The notes: generated from the sequence alone by a model not told the origin. DNA of 64,000 bases from Breviolum minutum Mf 1.05b.01 (GCA_000507305.1 DF240826.1:1-64000), one strand, 5' to 3'; shown: positions 13,701 to 23,393, counted from the first letter of the stretch. Program-made: numbers and translations.

Positions 13701-16700
13701 CATTAGTTTCTACCGAGCCATGCACTAATTGAGCCATTCATCAGGATTCGTTTGCAGCTCCCATCCGGAGAACGTCTGCAACGTACCTTCTCTGCCACCC
13801 AAGAATTGAGCGAGGTTTGGGGATGGGAAGGAGCTGTGTCAGTTGCAGGGATGTGTGCCAAAACTTGGGTCACGTTAAGGCAAAGGCAAAGTCAGTAGGG
13901 ATTTAGAGAGAAAGTGCAGTACCGTTTGCAGAAGAGTACTACATTGCTACTGTAGATCCATTCTTGAAAGGCTTGATGTGGAAGCAACAGGTACAAGAAT
14001 GTAATATGATGGATACAGATGGCGTTCGGTTTGCATGAAGGATGTCCCTGTGCACAGGCAATCACTAGGCACTCTAAGTGTACGTACTTTATTCCATTGC
14101 AAGGGGAAGAGAGTTCTCTGGAGACCAAGCGATGGCGGGATCTACAGAAACATCCTGAAGGAACACACTATGATTACACTTTCAGGTTGAAGTGATGTTT
14201 GCCGCTTGCCATTGTTGAAAGCTATGAAAAATGTGAAAATAAAATAAAATTAGAAAAATACATCCGGATTTTGTTGGCAAGACTCAGTTGATTCGTCGAT
14301 TTCCGGAGGTGTATGACTGGGCTCACTGCTGCCGACCAGTGGCGTGCCCGAAGCATTTTGAGCTTCACCCTTAGTGTCATTAGCTAGAGCGTTGGGTGGC
14401 AATGCTTCAATTAGAGAGTGTACCGTGTACCTATATAATTATATATAGATATATATTGATATAATGCATTAGAATCATAACGACATGCTTTTACTTCAAA
14501 CCGCATGGTGCAAATGATTGCATTGTTTGGCTATTGGATGTTGACTTGCTATATTCATGCTGCTGATTCTTTATTGTAAAATGTGTATCGCACAAGTCTT
14601 TAGCAACTTCGTCATTTGCCATTGCTTTCTATTTGTACAGAAATGTGGGTACTTGCTGAGAATTTCAGGCTTTGCATCAACTTTCCTGCTCGCAGCCTCA
14701 AAGATAGGCCAGTCACAGGGTGCTTCAGCTATTTTGTCAAAGGTGCTGCACTGCTGGAGGTCGGTTATTGCCAAAATGCTTGGTAAGGTAAGCTTGCTTG
14801 GTATTGCTTTACCGAGGCTGCGTGTTCAGACAGTCTCACTAGCCGGTGCCTAATCTTGTCCAAATCCAGTGGAACTTAGCAATAAATAAGTATTAACATG
14901 TATTAAATCTGTAAACTTTGTTTCTGGTCGAATCAATCTAGTCATACTTTCCATGGCCATTCTGCTTTCATATATTCTGAGATTTCAGCTCGAATGCACA
15001 GGTCCGCCACGTTAAAGGCGCGCGGGCATGTGACACGTGACAGCTCCTTGAAACCCTACAAAGCCCTCCTTCTCGGGACATTATCCTGAGACCTGATAAG
15101 GTGAGATTGCAATCATTTTGATGTTTAGATTTGCAATGTGAATGAGAGGCACTGACTTTGTAAGAAATACAGTAGCCATCAACAAGAACTACATACAGCC
15201 AAATAATCGATATTGTTTGATTAAAGATTATCTATATTACACAAATCTAGAATCCAGAATCATCCTGAAATCAGGAGCTGGACTTGGTGCCTTCTGCTGC
15301 ATTGGTTCTGAAGGAGTCTGAGCTTGCGGAGTCATAGGCTACCAGCTCCTGTTCCTGTGGTTTCGTTGGAATCTCGTCTATCAGCTGGTATATGCTGGTA
15401 TCAAACCTTGATCTGAAGTCTTCTGCGATACTGGTCGTGACAATGATACTGATGGTGATAAAGATCAAAAGATAAGAGTAATGAGGGTGTGAGGATTTCA
15501 TATGACAATGTTTTGTGCATAGGATATATCTAAATATATTGATTATATGTTGATATATGTTGTTTTGTCGGTTTTGTGGTCTGAGAAGAATTCATCAAAC
15601 GTTGGTATGTGTTTTATACATCGTCAGTCAGTGAGATGCACCAATGTTTGATTCGAAGGTTTGAAAAAGTGAGCGTTCATGGCACACAAGAGAAACTCTG
15701 ATTGATGCTTGTTTGTAAGAGCTGTTATTCAAAGTGTTACCTTTATCTCCACAACCTTGTTCTGGAAACCATAAATCATCATAGATCCCAGAATTCCTAA
15801 TTCCTGAGTTGGCTGCACTCAGAGTGCAATTGCTGATCGCCTTCGCCCGAAGCATTTGGCTAGAGCATTTCCGTAGTTAATCATTCCAGGATCCAGGCAT
15901 GTTATTCATGTCATCATCGTGGATACATGGTCCACTATTCCAAGACACTGAATCACAAGACCAAGTCTGGGATAAGTTTGACATTCCCTATTGGTTTTGT
16001 AGGTTCTGATAATTCATCCTTATATTTGCAGGCCTTTTAGTACATTCCCAAAATCAAAGGTCCCAGAGATTCTGTGAAGCTTGACACCTTGCAACCACAA
16101 TCCAGAAAACATATTGGTGCTCAATTTCAAGATGAAAAAGATACGGAAGAGGCAGGGGATGCTTCTTAACCGAGCTTTGAAAACTTCATTCATGGACGAG
16201 CAAGCACGCACTAACAAGATGTACTTGCTCAAATGTTTGTTCATAGCCGTGGCTTTTTGATGCAGTTAATTGAATCTCATGGTTCGAATTTTTGAATGAA
16301 ATCGGCTGTTGCACTTCTGGAAGGTGCAACTACTCGATCAAGTAAATGTGTCCAACACATGAATGAGGAGGCTGACTTTGTGAGTATTTGTGATATTTTG
16401 TGACTTTTTGACATCACCTGTTTTTTTGTTTTGGTATATTTTTAACAAAGCAATTGGTGTCCAGTTGGAGACTGAGAGTGAGGTCAAGGAGCGCCCGAAG
16501 CTTGAGGTTTCAAGCGGCTTCAGACGTGTCTTACCTTCCAGTTGTAATTTGTATGCTATGCAACTTAGAGGCAGAGGTATGGAACTTGGACCTGTACAGA
16601 TTTTAACTTGCAAGACTTGAGTATGTTCCTCATTGTTGGTTAGGATTTGTTCTAATTCTATTTGCTCATTAGCGGTTTCTTTTTTCAGTAGGGCTGTGCA

Positions 16701-16767
16701 AGTCCTGCCTTCAGCCGAAGACGACAGGAGCCAAATGCAGATGAAGCCACTCCAGCAGGTGCAGAAG
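5805..16767 (+). CDS. UBA-UAS-UBX domain protein, FAF2/UBXD8-like (gene span with introns)
   Basis: This is the genomic span of a multi-exon gene. Joined exons give, in order: a UBA domain (5805-6011), a Gly/Ala-rich linker (6383-6499), a UAS thioredoxin-like domain (7987 to about 9394), a charged coiled coil (11985-13260) and a UBX domain (13239 to about 16730). Family knowledge: FAF2/UBXD8 proteins use UBA to bind ubiquitin and UBX to recruit the p97/Cdc48 ATPase. They act in ER-associated degradation and on lipid droplets; the UAS domain senses fatty acids. The domain order and spacing match that family, which is the main reason for the call. The membrane hairpin of animal UBXD8 lies between UBA and UAS. 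I could not find a convincing exon for it in 6500-7986, so a soluble FAF1/PUX-like version is also possible. The exons for the end of UAS (9395-11984) are uncertain. No start codon was fixed. Confidence 0.85.
5964..6011 (+). CDS. UBX gene exon: second half of UBA domain
   Basis: The exon starts after CTCCAG|G and ends at a GT donor after AGG. It reads GARHLLEASQWNVEDR, the third UBA helix pattern (A-x-x-x-L-E-x-x-x-W-N-x-E) seen in FAF/UBXD8 proteins. Confidence 0.8.
6383..6499 (+). CDS. UBX gene exon: linker after UBA
   Basis: The exon starts after GAGAG|G in phase 0 with the UBA exon and ends CAT|GTATCC. It encodes 39 residues beginning VPSAASASGSNAGLAAGLAG and ending near RNGYANAAARRH. 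The low-complexity Ala/Gly/Ser content and high GC, against an AT-rich background, support coding. It is the position where animal FAF2 has its linker before the membrane hairpin. Confidence 0.65.
7987..8043 (+). CDS. UBX gene exon: start of UAS domain
   Basis: The exon reads DFQQWFQDRYGQPTPTFCK. It matches the FAF2 segment before UAS (an aromatic-rich helix, then YG..HPxF). The donor is GC (AAG|GCATCT). Joining to 8338 restores the exact spacing of the family. Confidence 0.8.
8338..8411 (+). CDS. UBX gene exon: UAS helix and first beta strand
   Basis: The exon starts after TTCCAG|G and reads VTFGDAVQAALAERKLLMAW then FHQD. This matches the UAS pattern 'xxxAlxxAkxexkxLlvyLH'. The donor appears to be GA (GACAG|GAAAAA), which keeps phase with the next exon. 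Animal UAS domains have several extra residues here (a DEFC-type loop), so a missed micro-exon is possible. Confidence 0.8.
9155..9194 (+). CDS. UBX gene exon: UAS domain
   Basis: The exon starts after CTGTCAG|G and reads EVLQNDLVVASLE, equivalent to 'xxxLcxpeVixxin' in UAS. The donor is GA (CTGGAG|GAGAAG). Joining to 9287 gives the same residue count as the human domain. Confidence 0.8.
9287..9394 (+). CDS. UBX gene exon: UAS core
   Basis: The exon starts after AATCAG|G and reads EDFLLWAGDIARFEPSQVAR then LLGLQHFPALVLLQPL. This is the hallmark UAS core: 'nFllWagDv', the 'sqvaxxL' helix and the 'xyPxlxlL' strand. The chosen end is a GC donor after CTT; the frame stays open further, so the 3' end is uncertain. 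Confidence 0.8.
10695..10818. repeat. (GATT)n / (TTCA)n tetranucleotide tract
   Basis: About 17 GATT units with a GATC interruption are followed by TTCG, TTCA and CTCA units. Upstream (10560-10690) lie related TGCATTCATTCG-type sequences. All lie within the UBX gene's largest intron region. Confidence 0.9.
11017..11100 (+). CDS. candidate UBX gene exon: end of UAS
   Basis: The block follows GCAGAG|G and is in phase 0. It reads DGSPVDSDMVRSRSAGGLVD, which could align with the final UAS helix ('EGxixxdxLixxL'). All three + frames are open here, and the 3' end is not fixed. Confidence 0.35.
11689..11721 (+). CDS. candidate UBX gene exon: coil after UAS
   Basis: The block follows CCAGAG|G and reads DYREEVRNVRD, a charged helix suiting the UAS-UBX linker. 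The splice phase with both neighbours was not resolved. Confidence 0.25.
11985..12044 (+). CDS. UBX gene exon: coiled coil
   Basis: The exon starts after ACAG|G and ends CAG|GTAGGT, a consensus GT donor. It reads EEIQRRDVQLAEDRLLREQQ, corresponding to the helix before the 'R-x-Q-D-x-A-Y-x-x-S-L-x-x-D' motif of UBXD8. Confidence 0.85.
12382..12453 (+). CDS. UBX gene exon: coiled coil with D/E-Y-EEAL-ADQ motif
   Basis: The exon starts after GCAAAG|G in phase 0 and reads DREYEEALLADQLAAVRRAE then EAHF. The family motif is 'QDxaYxxSLxaDqek'. The donor is GC (TTT|GCAAGA). Confidence 0.85.
12847..12909 (+). CDS. UBX gene exon: Ala/Glu-rich coil
   Basis: The exon starts after CTAG|G in phase 0 and reads AEAEASSSEKAKEAAAKEAE. 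The end was placed at a GA donor (GAG|GAGACG), which joins in phase to 13239. The frame stays open for about 25 more bases. Confidence 0.7.
13239..13294 (+). CDS. UBX gene exon: linker and first UBX strand
   Basis: The exon starts after CCCAG|G and reads ESQRQRRREEILAQPEPTV. UBX domains are usually preceded by this basic run and 'L-x-x-E-P'. The GC donor (ACGGT|GCGGAT) leaves two bases that complete a codon with 13745. Confidence 0.8.
13745..13830 (+). CDS. UBX gene exon: UBX strands 1-2
   Basis: The exon starts after CATCAG|G and reads IRLQLPSGERLQRTFSATQE. This is the diagnostic UBX motif (hydrophobic strand, L-P-x-G-x-R, R-x-F). The donor is GA (GGGAAG|GAGCTG), which joins in phase to 14104. 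Confidence 0.9.
14104..14185 (+). CDS. UBX gene exon: UBX helix and loop
   Basis: The exon starts after TGCAAG|G and reads EESSLETKRWRDLQKHPEGT then HYDYTF. It ends at CAG|GTTGAA. The F-x-L-x-x-N-F-P strand is completed across the junction with 14669. The loop is longer than in human UBX domains. Confidence 0.75.
14669..14782 (+). CDS. UBX gene exon: UBX NFP strand and LxxxG helix
   Basis: The exon starts after TTTCAG|G and reads LCINFPARSLKDRPVTG, then KGAALLEVGYCQNA. UBX domains have 'F-x-L-x-x-x-F-P-x-R' (the p97-contacting FPR loop, here FPAR) and 'T-L-x-E-A-G-L'. It ends at a consensus GTAAGG donor. FPAR in place of FPR is a small change in the p97 contact loop. Confidence 0.85.
16692..16767 (+). 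CDS. UBX gene exon: last UBX strand and tail
   Basis: The exon starts after CAGTAG|G, is phase-matched to 14782, and reads AVQVLPSAEDDRSQMQMKPL. AVQVL fits the last UBX strand. It ends either at AAG|GTGAGA (16767) or, in another phase, at a GC donor (16760) that would join to 16893. Confidence 0.6.
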
Positions 16768-16892
16768 GTGAGAATATCAACTTCATGAATGCGTGAGAGG
16801 AAGAATGATGAAGTATTTTCAGTAAGAGAGAACTAGTGTACAAGATGTGTTTTTAGTATTGTCAGAAGCCAAGATGGTATCCATTTCAGAAG

Positions 16893-16959
16893 GAAACGTG
16901 CAAGCTTTGCGCCAGGAGAGGAGCTGGACAAAGCTTTGGCAGAAGTAGCTGTGGCAGAG
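16893..16959 (+). CDS. possible C-terminal extension exon of the UBX gene
   Basis: The exon starts after CAGAAG|G and reads KRASFAPGEELDKALAEVAV. It joins in phase to 16760 through a GC donor. It may instead belong to a separate downstream gene. Confidence 0.45.
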
Positions 16960-17173
16960 GCGAGGAGATTTTTTTGGTCCAAAGAATTGCGGAGATAGGC
17001 TGCCCCTCAAGTGGAAGTAGTGCCAGCGTCAGCACTTTTTGATGATTTTTGAAGCAGTTCTTACAAGTAAAATGAACTCAAACACTGTGATGTTCTGTGA
17101 ATTACTGCAATATCAAAGATAGCATGTGCACTGACAGGTAGCTCAAAGTAGACAAGATGAAGATAAGCCACAG

Positions 17174-17194
17174 GAAGCGAGAGAAGCTGCTGAG
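17174..17194 (+). CDS. possible micro-exon
   Basis: A 21-nt block lies between CCACAG|G and a GA donor and reads EAREAAE. It is in phase with both 16959 and 17275. It is supported only by phase and composition. Confidence 0.3.
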
Positions 17195-17274
17195 GAGTGC
17201 ATACTGATGCAGTTTGCAAATTGCTATATACTATATGCTGCCATGTGTATTCAACTTGGCCTCACTTCCCGGAG

Positions 17275-17337
17275 GACATGGTCATGGCAGTCAAGGTTTT
17301 GCAACGATTCTATCGCCTCAAGAAATATCGTATCTTT
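17275..17337 (+). CDS. exon with IQ-like calmodulin-binding motif
   Basis: The exon starts after CCGGAG|G and reads DMVMAVKVLQRFYRLKKYRI. LQRFYRLKKYR fits the IQ pattern (I/L/V-Q-x-x-x-R-x-x-x-x-R). The end was placed at TTT|GTCGCA. It may be the tail of the UBX protein or part of a neighbouring gene. Confidence 0.45.
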
Positions 17338-17419
17338 GTCGCATTAAAAGCTAACCATTACCTGTCTTATGTAAACAGATTATCATTGGATGTGCAAGTG
17401 AGCCACGAAAAAAAACCTA

Positions 17420-17524
17420 GGTTGGTTGTTTGATATAGGAGATTATAGTACCCAGTTATATATATATATATAGGGATTATGATAACATATAATAACCCAT
17501 TCTAAGGATCCCTATTAACCAACC
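17420..17524. mobile_element. TIR element family A, copy 1 (MITE-like)
   Basis: The ends are inverted repeats: GGTTGGTT on the left and AACCAACC on the right. The interior holds GATTATAGTAC and AAGGATCCCTATTAA. A related copy at 55517-55604 shares the layout and the AAGGATCCCTA block. No ORF is present, so it is non-autonomous. Confidence 0.6.
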
Positions 17525-19950
17525 AGGATTCAATGCATGGCTCAAGTGGCTGAGACATCGCATCCCTGCTGGAAGACATGTCCCAGAGGTTGGTTCGACA
17601 TGGGCAGGAAGATCAACCCGGTGCAACTTCCTCAACATCCAGGCACGGAGGAAACACAATTGCTTGCAAAATATGCCATCTTGAGCCATGAATTCCATCT
17701 TGAGAATTGTTTAAACGTGTTAAAAACAACAAACAACTACAAGACCAACAGGCAAACATGGCACAACGATGTTCGCGTTAATTTGTTACCAGGTGACCAA
17801 CAAATTCCCGTTGGAGTGCAGCAGCTTGGTCGGAAATTTCTATGGCATTTGGTTGTGTTGGAAGAAGTGTTGACTGCTTCAAATCCGTTTGGACACTTTG
17901 TGACCTGCAACATGATTTTTTGAGATCCTCAGATCAAACAAGTCTTTGGCATCCCTGTTCAAGCGTTGAAACGAGATTCAGTGTAAAGAGTTGATGTAAA
18001 TCCAGTTCAAATCATCCAAAAGAGACCAAGTTGAATAGTAAGTACACTGTGCTCAAAATGAGAGATCTCAAGGTCATGCTTCTCCAAATACAGCAAGTCA
18101 AGGAATAGATTATAGATCAGAGAACATGAATGATGAATAGACTCTTTAACCTTGCATGATTTGACAAAGTAGTAGCACTGCAAGGCTTACAAAGACAAAA
18201 AGATCACAAAAGGATGACTCTGTCAGTGTTGAATATGTTTGATATTGTTTGATGATTTCTAAACCATCTCTCCAACCACCCCTTCCGGGCAGGACCCAGC
18301 ATTTTCTTGTTTTTCGCCAAGGCCAGGGCGAGATCCTGCAACTGCATGGCACAATGCCTTGCGGGCCTGGACCCCGGCAAACAGAAGCCCATAAGAAGTA
18401 GTCACCGTCACCAGTTGTAACTCATCGTGTTTCAACAAGCGAAGATACGGAAGGATTTTGGTCAGATTCCAGTGTCATGAAAAGGATGAAAACGGATGGG
18501 GATAACGTAGTGACGGTAATGGAGCAGGAATTTGGGTTAGGGACAATAAAAGGCTGCAGTTCCACAGACGAACCTGTTTACTACATCATGCTTTAAAGGA
18601 TTTGCCCCTGATTGATCTGTTTTGATCCTTTACATGTCGTTCTCATCCTCATCATCAGCATTTGTTCATACCTCCATGCATTTGTAGAAAGGCCAGCCTT
18701 GCCCCAGCACCAGGCGGGCACCAAAATGTTCAGAGAGTGGCCAAGTTGCTGTTAATGAATGATGAATGAATGACGACTTTGTGGACATGATCCAGATTGC
18801 AACAGAAGTTAACGGTCAACATAAGGTCTTGGAACCTGGATCTTAAAGATTTTATAGAGATGAAATTCACAGATTGTTCAGGTAGGATTATCTTACCGGC
18901 GGTAGATTCTCGAAATTCACAGTCCGTCACATGCAGATGCCAATCGTTTGGAAGCGGCAGTGTCCTACCTCAGCACCTTGGTCGAATGTTGCGATCATTT
19001 TGTGAAGCTTCAGCCTCCGAAATGCCACTTGTTTCACAAAATTTTGACATTGAGATTTAAGAAATATATTGCTGGATGTCCCATTTCAACATTTTTAACT
19101 TGAACATTGAGATTTCAGATTTTAGAATGAAAGGTAGCTTCCAGGTTCTAAACTCAGACTCTTACAAACATTTCAAAATTTTGATTTCGAAAACATGACC
19201 CCCATTAAATGACCTGGTTATGTTTCCGATTCTGACCTTCAACCTTGCCAATACCTGGCTCCCTTTGGCCGTTTGGCTTAGGTGAAGTAGGCCGTTTCGC
19301 TGCAGCCTGCCGAGCTGCGGCTGTTCTGGCGGTGCACGAGGTGGCATGATGTTGCATGCATGATCAATTTTTCAGATCAGCCAGAATCATCAGTTGACAC
19401 AAATGACACAAAGGTTACCATAGAATTTTGTGGATGTGATGAGACATTCTGATGCCCTCCGGCTACCACTTGAGTGTTTCTGCCAGGTCGACTTGCAGAG
19501 ACTTACAGTAAGCTAAGATAAAGCAAGTGAGCTCGCTGTCAAATGTGACTCATCAAGCCAGGTAATGCTGCATCCATACGGCATGGATACCACGAAGCAC
19601 GACAAGCATCATGGTCCAGATTCACCACGTGAGGCTGCCGTGGTTTGTAGCTCTTGAAGTCTCAAACATGGAGATCCTGAAATAGCAATGAAGTTCATGT
19701 TCCATTGAGCTTCTATGTTTGCTGGAATGTTATCTCAGTTATCTCATTGCAATCTGAATAGGTCATACCATACCATGATATCTACGGACTATTTCAATAT
19801 ATAGTTCAATCATGTTCAATCTATTTGCCAGCATCTCAAGAGAAGGTATGTATACAATACACTTTATTTAAGTCATTATAGACATTATAATACATTCTTG
19901 ATTCTTGTGCAATCTGGCTTGGGTTTGTACATTATTTGACACATCGGCAG
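17525..19950. other. region without a confident exon
   Basis: I see only weak candidates here. One is a + frame around 17590-17650 containing LNIQARRKHN, another IQ-like run. Two are minus-strand GC-richer patches at 18270-18390 and 19250-19350. None has splice signals and phase that tie it to a neighbour. The region probably covers introns or an intergenic spacer. Confidence 0.4.
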
Positions 19951-20010
19951 GATGACAGCAAGTTCAAGCCACCGCAACTAGTCACCAAGGAGGACCCTCT
20001 TTGGCCCTTA
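19951..20010 (+). CDS. exon of unidentified gene (19.95-23.47 kb)
   Basis: The exon starts after CGGCAG|G and ends TTA|GTGCCT. It reads DDSKFKPPQLVTKEDPLWPL. It joins in phase 0 to 20218. No family was recognised. Confidence 0.55.
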
Positions 20011-20217
20011 GTGCCTTGTCACACTGTCGAACCCCTTTGCAGCGTCGGGGGGGGGGGAGTTGGCTCATACAAGGAGCGATAAATGTGAACGACATTAAAC
20101 AACATGAGCATGATTAGTGAATTCAGCATTGATGATCTATGGGAATTTGTGATATGCTTCATTTTTTGATCATCAATCATATACAATCGTTAAATGTGAA
20201 GTAAAGTTATTTCGCAG

Positions 20218-20274
20218 GTGACAGGCCCTTACCGATATTTCTGCATCGATACGCTTCGTGCTCTTGACACCAAG
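20218..20274 (+). CDS. exon of unidentified gene
   Basis: The exon starts after TCGCAG|G and reads VTGPYRYFCIDTLRALDTK. The end was placed at AAG|GTTCGA. The same frame stays open to 20472, so a longer exon is possible. Joined to 20545 it makes a continuous helical sequence. Confidence 0.55.
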
Positions 20275-20544
20275 GTTCGACCACGTTTTGATGGCGATCG
20301 GGTGTACGTTCACGACTCCATTGTCCTGACGGTCATCGGTGGTAGCACTCACGTGACTCACAGCATGTTTGTAACATTTTGGCGGGACAAAAGGGGATTC
20401 ATGTGCCTTCATATCATGTCCAGCTGGTGGGACTTTGGTCTGAAAACCATGCAAAAACGACATGATTTGTGAATATTTGTGAGGCATCCTGATTCATGAT
20501 ACTTGTACCACATTGAATTTACACAGTGCTGCAGCGCATTGCAG

Positions 20545-20601
20545 GATCGCTCTCAAGAATTTGCCTGGAGATTATATCAGCATGACATCAAGGGCTTTCA
20601 G
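20545..20601 (+). CDS. exon of unidentified gene
   Basis: The exon starts after TTGCAG|G and ends CAG|GTGGAT. It reads DRSQEFAWRLYQHDIKGFQ in phase 0 at both ends. Confidence 0.6.
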
Positions 20602-20669
20602 GTGGATTGTCTCGAAACCCAGTGGATTCAGCAACGACTCAAGGACATCAAAAAGTTGCTGAGTCGCAG

Positions 20670-20702
20670 GCCCTTGCGGATGCTATTTACTCCAGTTGTC
20701 AG
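20670..20702 (+). CDS. exon of unidentified gene
   Basis: The exon starts after TCGCAG|G and ends at a GC donor (CAG|GCATGG). It reads ALADAIYSSCQ and is in phase with the previous exon. Confidence 0.5.
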
Positions 20703-21340
20703 GCATGGGTCGGCCTCACAGTTTGCCCTGCATACCCTGTTTTTTCCTGTTATAGAGGTCCAATCATGCCTTGAAGGATGCGCTGTGAATTCGATGAAGT
20801 GTTCGTAGTTTCTCTTATATCATCTTATGTCTTGGTACTTGAAAATGTAGATTGGTTGTGGGGTCCGTCCACGCCTTCAACGAACAACTGACCAACTGAA
20901 CCCATGGCAGCGGCCAGGATGATGATTGCAGTTCTTGGGCTTTGCCCGTTGCAGTTCTTGTGGACTACTTGGGCTTCAGAGTGCTTTGCCGGGCCCAGGC
21001 GTTGCGTCTACTCGTTTGCATCCATAGACATTTCATTGGCAAAGGATTTAAGAAGATATTTATATATTATATAATATATATTTATTATATTTGTCCATTA
21101 ATGGGGAATCCTTATGAAATGGCCTGTTAAACACCTTCAGGTTGATGAGTTTATCCCTACCATAGCCAATTGGATACACGTACTTAAAACTTACAACATT
21201 TCCACGTTCGTTCAGAATGGTGCTTGCCAGATTCTTGCTGTTGGAGATCCACCAGCAGAAATGATACTGGGTCCATTTGTCTGGGCATCTCAGCGAATCC
21301 TCCGGTTTTTTTTCCGTTGGTTTCCTGGTTGGTGACCGAG

Positions 21341-21439
21341 GCGGAGGCAGAAGTGGCATATGGTGCTCCTGGAGATCTACCAGAGCTTTGGCGCGAGGCG
21401 AAAGGGATGGAAATCGATGGAAAACTTGGAGATTTAGAG
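21341..21439 (+). CDS. exon of unidentified gene
   Basis: The exon starts after ACCGAG|G and ends GAG|GTTATT. It reads AEAEVAYGAPGDLPELWREA then KGMEIDGKLGDLE. GC is clearly higher than in its flanks. It is in phase 0 at both ends. An earlier GC donor at 21398 is an alternative. Confidence 0.6.
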
Positions 21440-21712
21440 GTTATTTTGATGAATGAGACATGAATCAGGGAGATTATTGTTATATAATACATGTTGTTGG
21501 CATTGTAGTTATTTTTAATCCGTGTCAAATTCTTGCTATTAGTACGATGATTGTCAGCAATTGGTATTCTTGGGATTGCATGTTAGTTTTGTGTTCGTGT
21601 CAGTGTTTTTATTTTGGGAGCCCTACTGTTACGCACTATCAACAACATGTTTGTTGTTATTCTTGTTGTTGAGTGATATTGATATTACTATGATTTCAGC
21701 CAAAGCTAAACT

Positions 21713-21806
21713 GGCGGTTTGGGGTTGGTTGGAATCCCCGGGAACCCCGACAAGGATAATCCCTTTCAGTGGGAATGCCACAATTCCAAACCACCACCCC
21801 CAACCC
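21713..21806. mobile_element. TIR element family C (MITE-like)
   Basis: The left arm GGTTTGGGGTTGGTTGGAAT is mirrored by a right arm (about 783-806) whose reverse complement contains GGTGGTTTGGAAT. The pairing is imperfect. The element lies in the intron between the 21341 and 21970 exons and has no ORF of its own. Confidence 0.5.
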
Positions 21807-21969
21807 ACGAGTTAATCATTGGAAGCTAATCGTCATCGTGGTTCTTACTATTTCTTATTCATATAGCACTAATATATAACTATATATATACGTATATGTA
21901 TAGAGACGAAATTTGTGTGGCATATGTGTCATATGTTAGTTATTGAAAGCATTTGCATTTCTTGGCCAG

Positions 21970-22023
21970 GCAACTTCTTCCATGGCTGCAGCACAAAAGG
22001 AACAGGCAATGGCAGCATCTCTG
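21970..22023 (+). CDS. exon of unidentified gene
   Basis: The exon starts after GGCCAG|G and reads ATSSMAAAQKEQAMAASL. It ends at CTG|GTATCG. An internal GC donor (CAG|GCAATG) is an alternative end. Confidence 0.5.
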
Positions 22024-22468
22024 GTATCGAAGCCATGATGTATTACCTTCACAGATTCAGGCTGTTGAAGTCTCACATCTTTCACACAACAACGAATTGT
22101 ACATGTCATGTTTGCTCCATGTTTGCGATTCCAAGACAAAAACTGATCTCGATTCAACTGATGTTTCATGCTCATTGCAGTTTAGCAAATCTACCCCCTT
22201 TTTGGACCTGAACTTGTGCAGTGTTTAAATTTTAAATATTTGTGAAAACCCTGTCCACAGTTTTCTTTATGAATTTGGGAAATTGTTTGGTACTGTATAC
22301 GTGTATGCTGCATCTTGTTTTGTTGTGTGTTTTCATGGTATGTCAACCCAGCTGATTCTGCGTCAAAAATTATGAACCTTGTCATGCCTTTTCCATCCTT
22401 GTCCTAAGGCACACCCATTTGATGCAATTCTGGAATATTGCGTGTTTTTTTGTTTGGTTTCTCCACAG

Positions 22469-22560
22469 GCCACAAATCCAGTCGCTTATCCGGGCGATTC
22501 TGCAGAGAGCCGATGGCGCCAGCATCGGCAGCCCAGGATTTGTCAGCCAGTCTTGTGGCG
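22469..22560 (+). CDS. candidate exon, frame ambiguous
   Basis: The block follows CCACAG|G and has raised GC. The most protein-like frame reads PQIQSLIRAILQRADGASIG. A second open frame contains PMAPASAAQDLSASLVAGWF. The end is not fixed. Confidence 0.35.
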
Positions 22561-23393
22561 GGTTGGTTTATGAGTCGGCTGAGTGTTTGAATCAGATTGA
22601 GATGTTGAGATTGTGTCTGAAGATGGGCTGGACATTGATCACAAATGATACAGGATCTTGTTTGGTCACTGCAGGAACATTGACCGTGAAAATGCAGCAC
22701 CATATCTATACGTATACTATCGGTTGACATCGAATGCAGCATGCATACATGCATACGTATATATATTTTTTTATATAATATATTATAAAATTACACTGTA
22801 TATATTTCTCCAGGTTGTTTCTGAAGGAAATTAGTTGTACAGTTCTAGTACGAGAATGCCTGAACACATCTTGGTGCGATACGAACTTAAATATGCTGTA
22901 TTTGTATCTTAATTGTTCACTTAGTTTGTTCAAAGCAGCACACTGGCGTAACCTGGCCACTCAGGCAACTCCAGTCCAGTCCTCAATATTTCCTGAAACG
23001 TCACCTACGTGTCACGTTATTTTTTTCACTTTTTTGCGGATTGCGGAAAAAATTAAAAAATTGTGCCCAAAGTCGATAGGTAGGAGGTAGAAGTTATTAG
23101 ACGACGCATCGATCATCAAGCTGCACACGAGTGATTCACTTGTTGAGCTTTTCCCCAAGGACACGGAGCCAGGCCCAGTTCGCTAGTTTGGTGCTCCATG
23201 AGTGGGTTTCCACACTCAGAATTGGGATGCAAAAAGGGATGCCTGGTGAGCCTGACTGCTGTGTTTCATGGATGATAGGAGATTCAATGAGTACAGGGTT
23301 CATGCTCACAGGATCACTTTTTTTCATATTTGTTCCATATACAGTGTACCATGCTTGACGCAAAGAGCTTGTGCAGGATCCCATTGCACTAAG

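Noticed and set aside
15271..15501. Minus-strand ORF with an apparent signal peptide (LLIFITISIIVTTSIA)
   Set aside because: The hydrophobic stretch comes from AT-rich sequence. All firm genes are on the + strand, and no matching splice or homology support was seen. It cannot be fully excluded.
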